Positions 54,556 to 62,476 of a stretch of DNA of 64,000 bases are shown piece by piece (within the stretch, counting starts at the first letter, position 1; each line of letters opens with the position of its first letter). The notes below the pieces were generated by a model. It saw only the letters and a list, made by a program, of their open reading frames with translations. It was not told the origin of the DNA and ran no database searches. The translations under genes and the position numbers were made by a program. The DNA comes from Sphingomonas sp. TREG-RG-20F-R18-01. GTDB taxonomy: Bacteria; Pseudomonadota; Alphaproteobacteria; Sphingomonadales; Sphingomonadaceae. The stretch covers positions 186,001-250,000 of the forward strand of contig NZ_JAKNQQ010000002.1 of the NCBI RefSeq assembly GCF_022662475.1, written 5' to 3'.

Positions 54556-55941
54556 GTGGGAGCAGGATGGGGTATCGTCGCGATCGATGCGATCGCCCAT
54601 GAGGCGATCGTCTTTGCCGCGATCGGCCTGGCGATCGGCGGGATCGACGATCTGGCGATCGATATGCTGTGGCTCGTCACCCGGTGCTGGCGGGCGGGAC
54701 GGCCCAGGCCGACGCTGGCCGCCTACGATCGACGGCCGCAGCGGCGCCTTGCCGTCTTCGTCGCGGCATGGGACGAATCCGCCGTGATCGGCGCGATGCT
54801 CCGGACTGCGCTCGCCCGCTTCGATCATGGCGATTATCGGGTGTACGTCGGGGCTTATCCGAATGATCGTGCGACGATCGATGCGGTCGTCGCGGTCGCG
54901 GCACGCGATTCACGCGTTCGACTGGTGATCGGGGCGAAGCCGGGGCCGACGACCAAGGCGGATTGCCTCAACGCGCTCTGGCGGGCGCTGTGTCGCGACG
55001 AGCGACGCGATGGCGTCACGGCGGCCGCGGTCATCCTCCACGATGCGGAAGACGTCGTCCATGCCGGTGAACTGCGCGTGTTCGATGCGCTGATCGGCCG
55101 ATACAGCGTCGTCCAGCTTCCGGTCCTGCCGCTCGTCGATCGCCGGGCACGGCTGATTTCGGGCCATTACGCCGACGAGTTTGCCGAGGCCCATGGCAAG
55201 CAGCTGGTCGTCCGCCAGACGCTCGGCGTCGGCCTGCCGCTCGCCGGGGTCGGCTGCGCGATCGAGCGCGGCATGATCGGACGCATCGCCGAGGCGCGCG
55301 GTGGACGTCCGTTCGACGACCATTCGCTCACCGAGGATTATGAGCTCGGCCTGCATATCGCGGCGCTGGGCGGGAAGGGGACGCTGGCCCGGGTCCGCGA
55401 GCGGGAAGGCGGGGCGCCGGTCGCGGTGCGCGCATATTTCCCCGCGACGATCGCCGGCGCGGTGCGCCAGAAGGCGCGCTGGATGACCGGGATTGCGTTC
55501 GCGGGATGGGATCGGCTGGGCTGGGGACCCGTCGGGGACTGGCGGGATCACTGGATGCGCATGCGGGATCGCCGCGCGCCGCTCGCCGTTCTGGTGCTCG
55601 CAAGCGGTTATGGCGCGCTGGTCGCTTGGGTCGTCGCGCAGGTGGCGCATCGCCTGGCCGGGGTGCCGCCGCCGCCAACGCCGATCGCGCTCGATCGCTT
55701 GTTGCATGGCAATGCGGCACTGCTCGCGTGGCGCCTGGCGGTCCGCGCGCTGTTCACCGGGCAGGCCTATGGCTGGCGCGAAGCCTGCTGGTCGGTCCCC
55801 CGCGTCCTTGCCGGCAACGTGATCTCGCTGCTGGCGGCGCGGCGCGCCGTCGCGTCCTATGTGCAATCCCTGCGCGGCGTCGCGTTGCGATGGGACAAGA
55901 CCGCGCATGTCTTTCCGGATCTCACCGGCGATCCGATGTGA
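54556..55941 (+). CDS. NfrB-like membrane glycosyltransferase (GT2)
   Basis: A 461-residue inner-membrane glycosyltransferase related to E. coli NfrB, which makes a surface polysaccharide used by phage N4. An N-terminal hydrophobic segment (about 15-40) is followed by a GT-A domain with the metal-binding HDAED, the acceptor-binding TEDYELG and QKARWMTG (Q/RxxRW motif), then C-terminal membrane helices. E. coli NfrB is much longer and has a cytoplasmic C-terminal c-di-GMP/MshEN-like domain that is lacking here. The start is GTG at 54556. It is coupled (GTGA) to a gene resembling the NfrA C-terminal domain. Product sugar unknown. Confidence 0.85.
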   Translation: MGAGWGIVAIDAIAHEAIVFAAIGLAIGGIDDLAIDMLWLVTRCWRAGRPRPTLAAYDRRPQRRLAVFVAAWDESAVIGAMLRTALARFDHGDYRVYVGAYPNDRATIDAVVAVAARDSRVRLVIGAKPGPTTKADCLNALWRALCRDERRDGVTAAAVILHDAEDVVHAGELRVFDALIGRYSVVQLPVLPLVDRRARLISGHYADEFAEAHGKQLVVRQTLGVGLPLAGVGCAIERGMIGRIAEARGGRPFDDHSLTEDYELGLHIAALGGKGTLARVREREGGAPVAVRAYFPATIAGAVRQKARWMTGIAFAGWDRLGWGPVGDWRDHWMRMRDRRAPLAVLVLASGYGALVAWVVAQVAHRLAGVPPPPTPIALDRLLHGNAALLAWRLAVRALFTGQAYGWREACWSVPRVLAGNVISLLAARRAVASYVQSLRGVALRWDKTAHVFPDLTGDPM

Positions 55942-56987
55942 AGGCCGCGCAACGGCACGGCCATGGCCGACCGTTACGCTTCCTCGCGGCGGTGGCCGCG
56001 GGCTGGATCGGCGTGCGAACGATCGCCTTGTGGCCAGGCTATGCGGTGACGGCGCCGCCGAACCGCGCGGTGGCGGCGCGACTGCGGCCGGTCATGGCGC
56101 TGATGGCACGGGTGTCGCGCGATGGCCTTCCGCCGGAGAGCGTGCCGGGGCGACGCGGGGGGATCGCTCCCGACGCTTTGGCCATCCGAGCGACTCCGGC
56201 GCTGCTGCTGCTCGGGGAGCGCATGATCGCGCCGCCTGCCGCCGCCGCCGCGGAGCCGCTTCTCCCCGCCGGCAACGCACCCGGCGACCGCACCCCCCTG
56301 ACCGTCCCGCCCTTCGTCGCGGGGCGGCCTTTCCGCGCAGGCGGATCGGCCCGGGCGCCGCGCTGGTCGGGCAGCGCCTGGCTGGTCGGCCGCGCCGGGA
56401 TCGCGCCCGCCGGTGCGCCGGTGGCCGGCGAGTTGGGCGGATCGCAGGCGGGGATCAGGCTGGTGCGAACGCTGGATCGGCGAGGTCGCTTGGCGCTGGC
56501 CGCGCGGCTCACCACGCCGCTAGGCGCCGGCCTGCGGGAGGCCGCGCTGGGGCTGGAATGGCAGCCGACGCGCCTGCCGCTGCGCCTCGTCGTGCAGCGG
56601 CGCTTCACGATCGGCGGGGGGCGAGGCGGGCCGGAGGCCGGGCTGGTCGGCGGTTTCGGACCGCTGCGGATCGGGCGGAGCCTCCTGGCGGAAGGCTATG
56701 GCCAGGCCGGCGTGATCCAGCGCGCGATCGCCGAGCCCTATGCCGATGCCGCCGCGCGCCTCACGCGGACCGCGGGGCGGGTGGCGGATGCGCCGATCGA
56801 CCTCGGGCTGGGCGTTTGGGGCGGGGCGCAGCGGGGCGTCGAACGGTTCGATATCGGACCGACGATGGCGATCCATGTGCCGATCGCGACGCACACGCTG
56901 CGCCTGACGCTGGATTGGCGCGAACGGATCGGGGGGCGGGCGAAGCCGGGGTCGGGGCCGGCCCTGACGCTGGGGACGGATTTCTGA
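55938..56987 (+). CDS. Putative outer-membrane protein resembling the C-terminal domain of NfrA
   Basis: A 349-residue protein with an N-terminal hydrophobic stretch (signal or anchor, about 13-30) and, from about residue 125, alternating hydrophobic/polar strands typical of a beta-barrel (LGGSQAGIRLVRTLDRRG, LAEGYGQAGVIQ, DLGLGVWGGAQRGVERFD, and a C-terminal strand ending LTLGTDF with terminal Phe). The pattern recalls the bacteriophage-N4 adsorption protein A C-terminal domain; E. coli NfrA is about three times longer with TPR repeats not present here. Coupled by GTGA overlap to the NfrB-like gene, implying synthesis-export cooperation. Assignment is from pattern memory. Confidence 0.65.
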   Translation: MKAAQRHGHGRPLRFLAAVAAGWIGVRTIALWPGYAVTAPPNRAVAARLRPVMALMARVSRDGLPPESVPGRRGGIAPDALAIRATPALLLLGERMIAPPAAAAAEPLLPAGNAPGDRTPLTVPPFVAGRPFRAGGSARAPRWSGSAWLVGRAGIAPAGAPVAGELGGSQAGIRLVRTLDRRGRLALAARLTTPLGAGLREAALGLEWQPTRLPLRLVVQRRFTIGGGRGGPEAGLVGGFGPLRIGRSLLAEGYGQAGVIQRAIAEPYADAAARLTRTAGRVADAPIDLGLGVWGGAQRGVERFDIGPTMAIHVPIATHTLRLTLDWRERIGGRAKPGSGPALTLGTDF

Positions 56988-57026
56988 GTCGCGGCTTTGG
57001 CCAGGCCGCGCTATCGCTGGTCGACC

Positions 57027-57941
57027 ATGGACATCTACCTGCCCATCGCCAATCTTTCGGTCAACGCGCTGGTGATCATCCTGCTGGGTGGCGGCGTCGG
57101 ATTCCTGTCGGGCATGTTCGGGGTGGGCGGCGGCTTCCTGACCACGCCGCTGCTGATCGTCTATGGCATTCCCCCGACCGTGGCGGCCGCCTCCGCCGCC
57201 AGTCAGGTGACGGGGGCAAGCGTCTCGGGCGTGTTCGCGCACGTCCGGCGCAAGGGCGTCGACTTCAAGATGGGTGGCGTGCTGGTGGCGGGCGGCATGG
57301 TGGGCTCGCTCGTCGGCGGGTGGATCTTCCGCCTGCTCCAGGCGAGCGGGCAGATCGATACCGTCATCGCGATCGTCTATGTCCTCCTGCTCGGATCGAT
57401 CGGCAGCATGATGGCGACCGAGGCGCTGGGCGCGATCCGGGCGGCACGCTCGGGCGCGGCACCGCGCCCCCGCAAGCGCCGGCATCATCCGCTGGTGGCG
57501 GCGCTGCCGCTGCGCACGCGCTTCTATCGCTCGGGCCTGTATATTTCGCCGCTCGCGCCGTTGCTGCTGGGGTTCGGGGTGGGGATCCTGACGATCCTGC
57601 TCGGCGTCGGCGGCGGGTTCATTCTCGTGCCCGCGATGCTCTATCTGCTCGGCATGACGACGCAGGTGGTGGTGGGCACGTCGCTGTTCCAGACGCTGTT
57701 CGTGACGGCGACCGCCACCATGGTGCATGCCACGACGACGAAGGCGGTCGATATCGTGCTGGCCGCCTTGCTGCTGGTCGGCTCGGTCGCGGGCGCGCAG
57801 GTCGGCGCGCGTTTCGCCAGCAAGGTGAAGCCGGAATATCTGCGGCTTGCGCTCGCCATCATCGTGCTGCTGGTCGCGGGGCGGATCGCGCTCGGGCTCG
57901 GCTGGCGTCCCGATGAGATCTATTCGGTCGAACTGTCGTGA
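57027..57941 (+). CDS. TauE/SafE-family membrane transporter
   Basis: Membrane protein of 304 residues with eight or so helices in two repeats, each with the family's glycine-rich motif: GFLSGMFGVGGGFLTTP in the N-terminal half and LTILLGVGGGFILVPAML in the C-terminal half. TauE/SafE proteins export sulfite, sulfoacetate or organic anions; the substrate is open. Its stop overlaps the GTG of the TIGR02186 gene, a pairing seen in other alphaproteobacteria. The start at 57027 directly precedes the first helix. Confidence 0.9.
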   Translation: MDIYLPIANLSVNALVIILLGGGVGFLSGMFGVGGGFLTTPLLIVYGIPPTVAAASAASQVTGASVSGVFAHVRRKGVDFKMGGVLVAGGMVGSLVGGWIFRLLQASGQIDTVIAIVYVLLLGSIGSMMATEALGAIRAARSGAAPRPRKRRHHPLVAALPLRTRFYRSGLYISPLAPLLLGFGVGILTILLGVGGGFILVPAMLYLLGMTTQVVVGTSLFQTLFVTATATMVHATTTKAVDIVLAALLLVGSVAGAQVGARFASKVKPEYLRLALAIIVLLVAGRIALGLGWRPDEIYSVELS

Positions 57942-58708
57942 AGCGCGCCGGCCTCGCGCTGATCGGTGCCCCGCTGTTGATGGCGCAGACCGCCTCCAAG
58001 CCCGTGCTCGTTCCCGACGTGTCGCAGCGCGACATCGAGATCCAGTACAGCTTCACCGGCGCGAACCTGCTGCTGTTCGGCGCGATCCTCTATCCCGGCG
58101 GGCGGCTGCCGGATGACGACAAGCCGACCGACATCGTCGTGGTGGTCAAGGGGCCGACGCAATCGATCCTGGTGCGCGAGAAGGAAAAGCTGGGAGGCCT
58201 GATCTGGGTCAACGCGTCGCGGCTGCGCTATCGCTCGGCGCCCAGCTTCTACGCGCTCGCCTCGTCCAAGCCGATCGAGCAGCTGATGAACGCGCGAACC
58301 CGCGCGATCTACGAACTCGGGGTACAGAGCCTGCAGCTGTCGCCGGCAAGCAGCGCGCCGACGTCGGAGCAGGATCGTTTCGCGCGGGGCCTCGTCGACC
58401 TGAAGGGGCGCTCGGGACTGTACGTCGAGTCGCCCGGGGCGGTCGAGATTACCGACGGCGTGTTGTACCGTGCGCGCGTGACGATCCCCGCGCGGGTGCC
58501 GGTCGGGCGGTTCACCGCGGAAACCTTCCTGATCCGCGACGGACGCGTGCTCGCCGCGGCAACGCGCGAGATCGAGATCCGCAAATCGGGGTTCGAACGC
58601 TTCGTCGCGCGCTCGGCGGAGCATTGGTCGGTCGCCTATGGGCTGGTCGCGGTGGGCCTGTCGGTGCTGTTCGGCTGGGCGGCCGGGTGGATCGCGCGGC
58701 GGTTCTAG
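57938..58708 (+). CDS. TIGR02186-family exported protein
   Basis: A 256-residue protein with a signal peptide (about 1-17), a periplasmic beta-rich domain (VSQRDIEIQYSFTGANLLLF, YPGGRLPDDDKPTDIVVVVK) and a C-terminal membrane helix (about 230-250), so it is anchored with the domain in the periplasm. The family is named only by its profile; function unknown. GTG start, GTGA-coupled to the TauE/SafE gene, suggesting it assists that transporter. Confidence 0.88.
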   Translation: MKRAGLALIGAPLLMAQTASKPVLVPDVSQRDIEIQYSFTGANLLLFGAILYPGGRLPDDDKPTDIVVVVKGPTQSILVREKEKLGGLIWVNASRLRYRSAPSFYALASSKPIEQLMNARTRAIYELGVQSLQLSPASSAPTSEQDRFARGLVDLKGRSGLYVESPGAVEITDGVLYRARVTIPARVPVGRFTAETFLIRDGRVLAAATREIEIRKSGFERFVARSAEHWSVAYGLVAVGLSVLFGWAAGWIARRF

Positions 58709-58896
58709 CGGGCGGGCGGGCACACCGCGCCTGATCGGCGAACGCCGTGGCCCGGCTATTTCGACGGGTCCCCGGCCTTTGCCCTGGCGGCTTGCACCCG
58801 GCGGGCTACCCCCGTCCGCCTCCCACCCGCCGACACGCAATCTTTACCACTTGGCGGCAAGGTCTGGCGGTCAGGAACCCCCGGGATTTTATACAC

Positions 58897-60543
58897 ATGA
58901 CCGAGATGCAGGGCAGTCAGGCCTTTGCCGATGCAGCGCCCATGGCGATCGCGACCTGTATCGGCATGGTGTTTGACATAGCCGGATCGAGCGGCATGGT
59001 CGTGCTGGATGCCGCCGCGCTAGACGAGACCGGACGCCATGCCGATCCGGTCGTCGGGAGCGCCGGCTCGGTCGGCAGCCAGATCAAGATGCGAGTCGGG
59101 TCGACCTGGCTGATCGCCAACGTCCGATCGCTCAAGCTGCTCGACGGCCACGCTGACCGGATTGCCGCGCAGGTCGATTTCCTCGGCGAGGGCGACGAGG
59201 AAAAGCTGACCGGCAAGCTGTACAAGTTCCGTCGCGGCGTGACGCGCTATCCGACTCCCGGTTGCTTCGTCTATCCGGTGTCGTCCGCCGACATGCAGCA
59301 GATCTACGCCGCGGACGACCGCGCGCATATCCAGATCGGCACCGTCTATCCGACCCGCGACGTGCGCGCCGCCTTGTACGTGGATGCGCTGCTCGGCCGG
59401 CATTTTGCGCTGCTCGGCAGCACGGGGACCGGCAAATCGACCAGCGCCGCGCTGATCCTCCACCGGATCTGCGAGATGGCGCCGCAGGGCCATGTCGTGA
59501 TGATCGACCCGCATGGCGAATATGCCTCGGCGTTTCGCGACAATGGCGCGATCTACGACGTGTCGAACCTGCAGATGCCCTATTGGCTGATGAACTTCGA
59601 GGAGCATTGCGAGGTGTTCGTCACCAGCTCGGGCTCCGAGAAGCAGATCGATGCGGACATCCTTGCCAAATGCCTGTTGATGGCGCGCGCCAAGGGGCGG
59701 CTGGGGCAGGAGATCACCAAGCTGACGGTCGATGCGCCGGTCCCCTATCTGCTCAGCGACTTGACCAACCTGATCGGGCTCGAAATGGGCAAGATGGACC
59801 GCGCGGGCGACACCGCGCCGTATCTGCGGCTCAAGACCAAGATCGACGAGATCAAGGCCGATCCGCGCTACGGCTTCATGTTTTCGGGGATGCTCGTCGC
59901 GGATACGATGGCGACGTTCCTCCAGCGCGTGTTCCGCCTGCCCGGCGACGGCAAGCCGATCTCGATCGTCGACGTCTCAGGCGTGCCGAGCGATATCACG
60001 TCCGTGGTGGTGGCGGTGCTGAGCCGGATGGTGTTCGACTTCGCGATCTGGTCGCGCGGCGAGCCCAAGCGCCCGATCCTGCTCGTCTGCGAGGAGGCGC
60101 ATCGCTACATCCCGAACGGCGACAAGATCGATTCGAGCGTCGGGCGCATCCTCAGCCGGATCGCCAAGGAAGGCCGCAAATACGGCGTGTCGCTCGGGCT
60201 GATCACGCAGCGGCCCTCGGACCTGGCGGAAGGCGTGCTGTCGCAATGCGGCACGATCATCGCGATGCGGCTCAACAACGACCGTGACCAGGCGTTCGTC
60301 CGGGCGGCGATGCCGGAGGGCGCGCGCGGCTTTCTCGATGCAATTCCGGCGCTGCGCAATCGCGAGTGCATCATCTGCGGCGAAGGTGTCGCGGTGCCGG
60401 TGCGCGTGTCGTTCGATTCGCTCGAGGATTCACGGCGCCCGGCGTCGGACGATCCGGTCTTCTCGAAGCTGTGGCGCGAAACCGGCGGCGAGGACGAGAT
60501 CATCGCGCGGACACTGAAGCGCTGGCGCGCGCAGGGGCGGTAA
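58897..60543 (+). CDS. HerA-like (DUF87) hexameric ATPase
   Basis: ATP-dependent DNA translocase/helicase of the HerA-FtsK superfamily, 548 residues. An N-terminal HAS-barrel (about 20-130) precedes the ATPase with Walker A GSTGTGKSTS, Walker B region PILLVCEEAHRY, sensor SLGLITQRPSDL and arginine-finger-like RLNNDRDQAF. In archaea HerA pairs with the nuclease NurA for end resection; no NurA is next to this gene. The start is ATG 58897; an earlier in-frame start at 58747 is unsupported. Monocistronic, with the palindromic repeat directly after the stop. Confidence 0.92.
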   Translation: MTEMQGSQAFADAAPMAIATCIGMVFDIAGSSGMVVLDAAALDETGRHADPVVGSAGSVGSQIKMRVGSTWLIANVRSLKLLDGHADRIAAQVDFLGEGDEEKLTGKLYKFRRGVTRYPTPGCFVYPVSSADMQQIYAADDRAHIQIGTVYPTRDVRAALYVDALLGRHFALLGSTGTGKSTSAALILHRICEMAPQGHVVMIDPHGEYASAFRDNGAIYDVSNLQMPYWLMNFEEHCEVFVTSSGSEKQIDADILAKCLLMARAKGRLGQEITKLTVDAPVPYLLSDLTNLIGLEMGKMDRAGDTAPYLRLKTKIDEIKADPRYGFMFSGMLVADTMATFLQRVFRLPGDGKPISIVDVSGVPSDITSVVVAVLSRMVFDFAIWSRGEPKRPILLVCEEAHRYIPNGDKIDSSVGRILSRIAKEGRKYGVSLGLITQRPSDLAEGVLSQCGTIIAMRLNNDRDQAFVRAAMPEGARGFLDAIPALRNRECIICGEGVAVPVRVSFDSLEDSRRPASDDPVFSKLWRETGGEDEIIARTLKRWRAQGR

Positions 60544-60554
60544 ATTCCTTTTCC

Positions 60555-60671
60555 GTCACCCCGGCGAAGGCCGGGGCCGTGTGGTTATGTAAGCGCGGCG
60601 GGACGGCGGGGTGCGGTATTGCCGGTTTTGCCCCTTAACAGGGCGGCCCCGGCCTGCGCCGGGGTGACGGG
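60555..60671. repeat. Inverted palindromic repeat pair (REP/BIME-like), region 7
   Basis: Copies at 60555-60579 (CACCCCGGCGAAGGCCGGGG) and 60643-60671 (CCCCGGCCTGCGCCGGGGTG) in inverted orientation. A further shared element with GCGACTTTTGCAGAGGTC follows at about 60685. It lies between the convergent HerA-like and M23 genes. Confidence 0.82.
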
Positions 60672-60745
60672 AAGGGGCAACAGGGCGACTTTTGCAGAGG
60701 TCTCGCCTTCGCCGCGGTGATGGGCGCTAATGCCCGACGGGCCAA

Positions 60746-62212
60746 TCAGGCGCCCGGCTTGACCGCGAGCAACCCCGACACCCTGGACCGGAACGCGCGC
60801 AACTGCTCGCCCGATAGCGTCGCAAGGCTCGAGAAGGAGAAGCCGCGTGGATTGACCGCGACGCCGCCCCGCAACACTTCCCAGTGCAGATGCGGTCCGG
60901 TCGACATGCCGCTGTTGCCCGAATAGGCAATCACGTCGCCGCGCGCGACATGCTGCCCGACACGGACCGCGAAGCGGCTGAGGTGGCCGTAACAGGTCAC
61001 GATCGACCCGCCGTGCGCCATCTTGAGGAAATTGCCGTATCCGCCGCTGCGCCCGGCAAAGGCGATGACGCCATCGGCCGGCGCGTGGACCGGCGTGCCC
61101 CAGGCGGTGCCGATGTCGATTCCCTTGTGCATCCGCGTGAAGCCGAGCAGCGGGTGGAAGCGCATGCCGAAACTGGAGGTCACCCGCGCCATCGACACGG
61201 GCATGGTGAACTGGCCCTGCCGCTCGGCCTGGCCGGATGCCTCGTACCAGGTGCCGTCGTTCCACTGGACGAGCTGGGTCTTCTCCCGTCCATGGTCGAG
61301 CCCCGCGAACAGCAGCTTGCCGAGCTGGGTCTCCCCGGTCGCCGCGCGCTGGCGCTCGACGATGATGTCGTAGCTGTCGTTCGAACTGATCTGGCCGATC
61401 GCGACCTTGCTCGCGATCGCCTTGATATAGGTTTCGACCGCGCGGATCGGGACGCCCGCTGCGCGTGCCGATCGATACAGGCTGGATCCGACCGCGCCGG
61501 TGATCCGCAGCGGCGTCGTGTCGATCGCGATTGCCTGCCGGTCCATCACCAGCCGGTCGCCGACCCGCTTCAGGTTCAGCTCGAGGTCGAACCGCGCGCG
61601 CAGCGACAGCGCCTCGAGCGGGCGCGCGACGTTGCGATTGGGGCGGCGGCCGAGCGTCATCGGGATCTGCGTGCCCGGCTTCAGGTCGCCGAGCGGCACC
61701 GTCGTCGCCACCAGCGCGACGGTATCCTGCGCATCGCGTTCGGAAAGTCCCGCGCGCTGAAGCATGTCGCCCAGGCTGTCACCGTGGCCGACGGTTGCGG
61801 TGCGTTGCTCGATCGGGCGTTCGGGCGCTTCGGTGAGCGGGCGGACGAGATCGTTGGATGCCATGTGGCGTCCCGTGTCGGCGCCCCAGGCGAGCGGCGC
61901 GATCATCTGCGCGCGGGCCTCTTCGCGGTCGGTCCCGATCAGGGGCGCGGCGGCCTCGCCGAGCACCGGGTGCGTGATCGGAGGCGCAAGCGCGATCGCG
62001 GTCGCACAGAGCGCGGCACAGGTCGCGGTTCCGCGCCACCAGTCACGCGAGCCGATCCGTGTGCCAAGATCGGGAACCCAGTCGATCTCCACCGCGGCGG
62101 CGCGCAGCCGGTCGAACGTGCCGGGCTGTACCACCGGCACCATCGCGCGGCCGAACGACAGTGCCGTCGTGCCGCCCGCATCTTCGCTGCCGTGATCGTT
62201 CCGCAAGAACAA
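60746..62212 (-). CDS. M23-family metallopeptidase (murein endopeptidase-like)
   Basis: Cell-wall hydrolase or its regulator, about 488 residues. An N-terminal membrane segment (near residues 55-75) is followed by a LysM/OapA-like region (VGHGDSLGDMLQRAGLSERDA), a linker domain, and a C-terminal LytM/M23 domain with the zinc motif HKGIDIGTAWG and the GPHLHWEV catalytic histidines, so it should be active. The start is uncertain: TTG 62212 opens MFLRNDHGSEDAGG, which looks conserved, while ATG 62143 gives 465 residues. A CtrA-like box lies about 84 bp upstream of 62212. Convergent with the HerA-like gene. Confidence 0.88.
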   Translation of the reverse strand: MFLRNDHGSEDAGGTTALSFGRAMVPVVQPGTFDRLRAAAVEIDWVPDLGTRIGSRDWWRGTATCAALCATAIALAPPITHPVLGEAAAPLIGTDREEARAQMIAPLAWGADTGRHMASNDLVRPLTEAPERPIEQRTATVGHGDSLGDMLQRAGLSERDAQDTVALVATTVPLGDLKPGTQIPMTLGRRPNRNVARPLEALSLRARFDLELNLKRVGDRLVMDRQAIAIDTTPLRITGAVGSSLYRSARAAGVPIRAVETYIKAIASKVAIGQISSNDSYDIIVERQRAATGETQLGKLLFAGLDHGREKTQLVQWNDGTWYEASGQAERQGQFTMPVSMARVTSSFGMRFHPLLGFTRMHKGIDIGTAWGTPVHAPADGVIAFAGRSGGYGNFLKMAHGGSIVTCYGHLSRFAVRVGQHVARGDVIAYSGNSGMSTGPHLHWEVLRGGVAVNPRGFSFSSLATLSGEQLRAFRSRVSGLLAVKPGA

Positions 62213-62295
62213 GGCTGAACCGCCCCCCGAAAATCGTACAGCGCTGCCCGATGTCGCCCCGCAGCGTCGGGCCAAGGGACTGTGGCGGGGAATCG

Positions 62296-62311
62296 CTAAA
62301 GTCAAATTAAC
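62296..62311 (+). promoter_or_regulatory. CtrA-box-like site
   Basis: CTAA-N7-TTAAC, one mismatch from the CtrA full site TTAA-N7-TTAAC. It is in the divergent region between the M23 endopeptidase (minus, 84 bp away) and the SUV3-like helicase (plus, 166 bp away). M23 hydrolases belong to CtrA-controlled division genes in some alphaproteobacteria. Confidence 0.4.
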
Positions 62312-62476
62312 TGCGGACAATAGCGGATCGCGCTGCGGCGAACCGTTCGACGGGTAAGACAGGGCGCGGAACCAGACGCGGGCGGCTGGTCTGCTGCAGG
62401 TAGGCGTTGAGCGGCCGCGTATTTTCGAACGACAATGGTTGCGCAATCGTCTTCTCGACGCGATGTTGGGTGCGTC

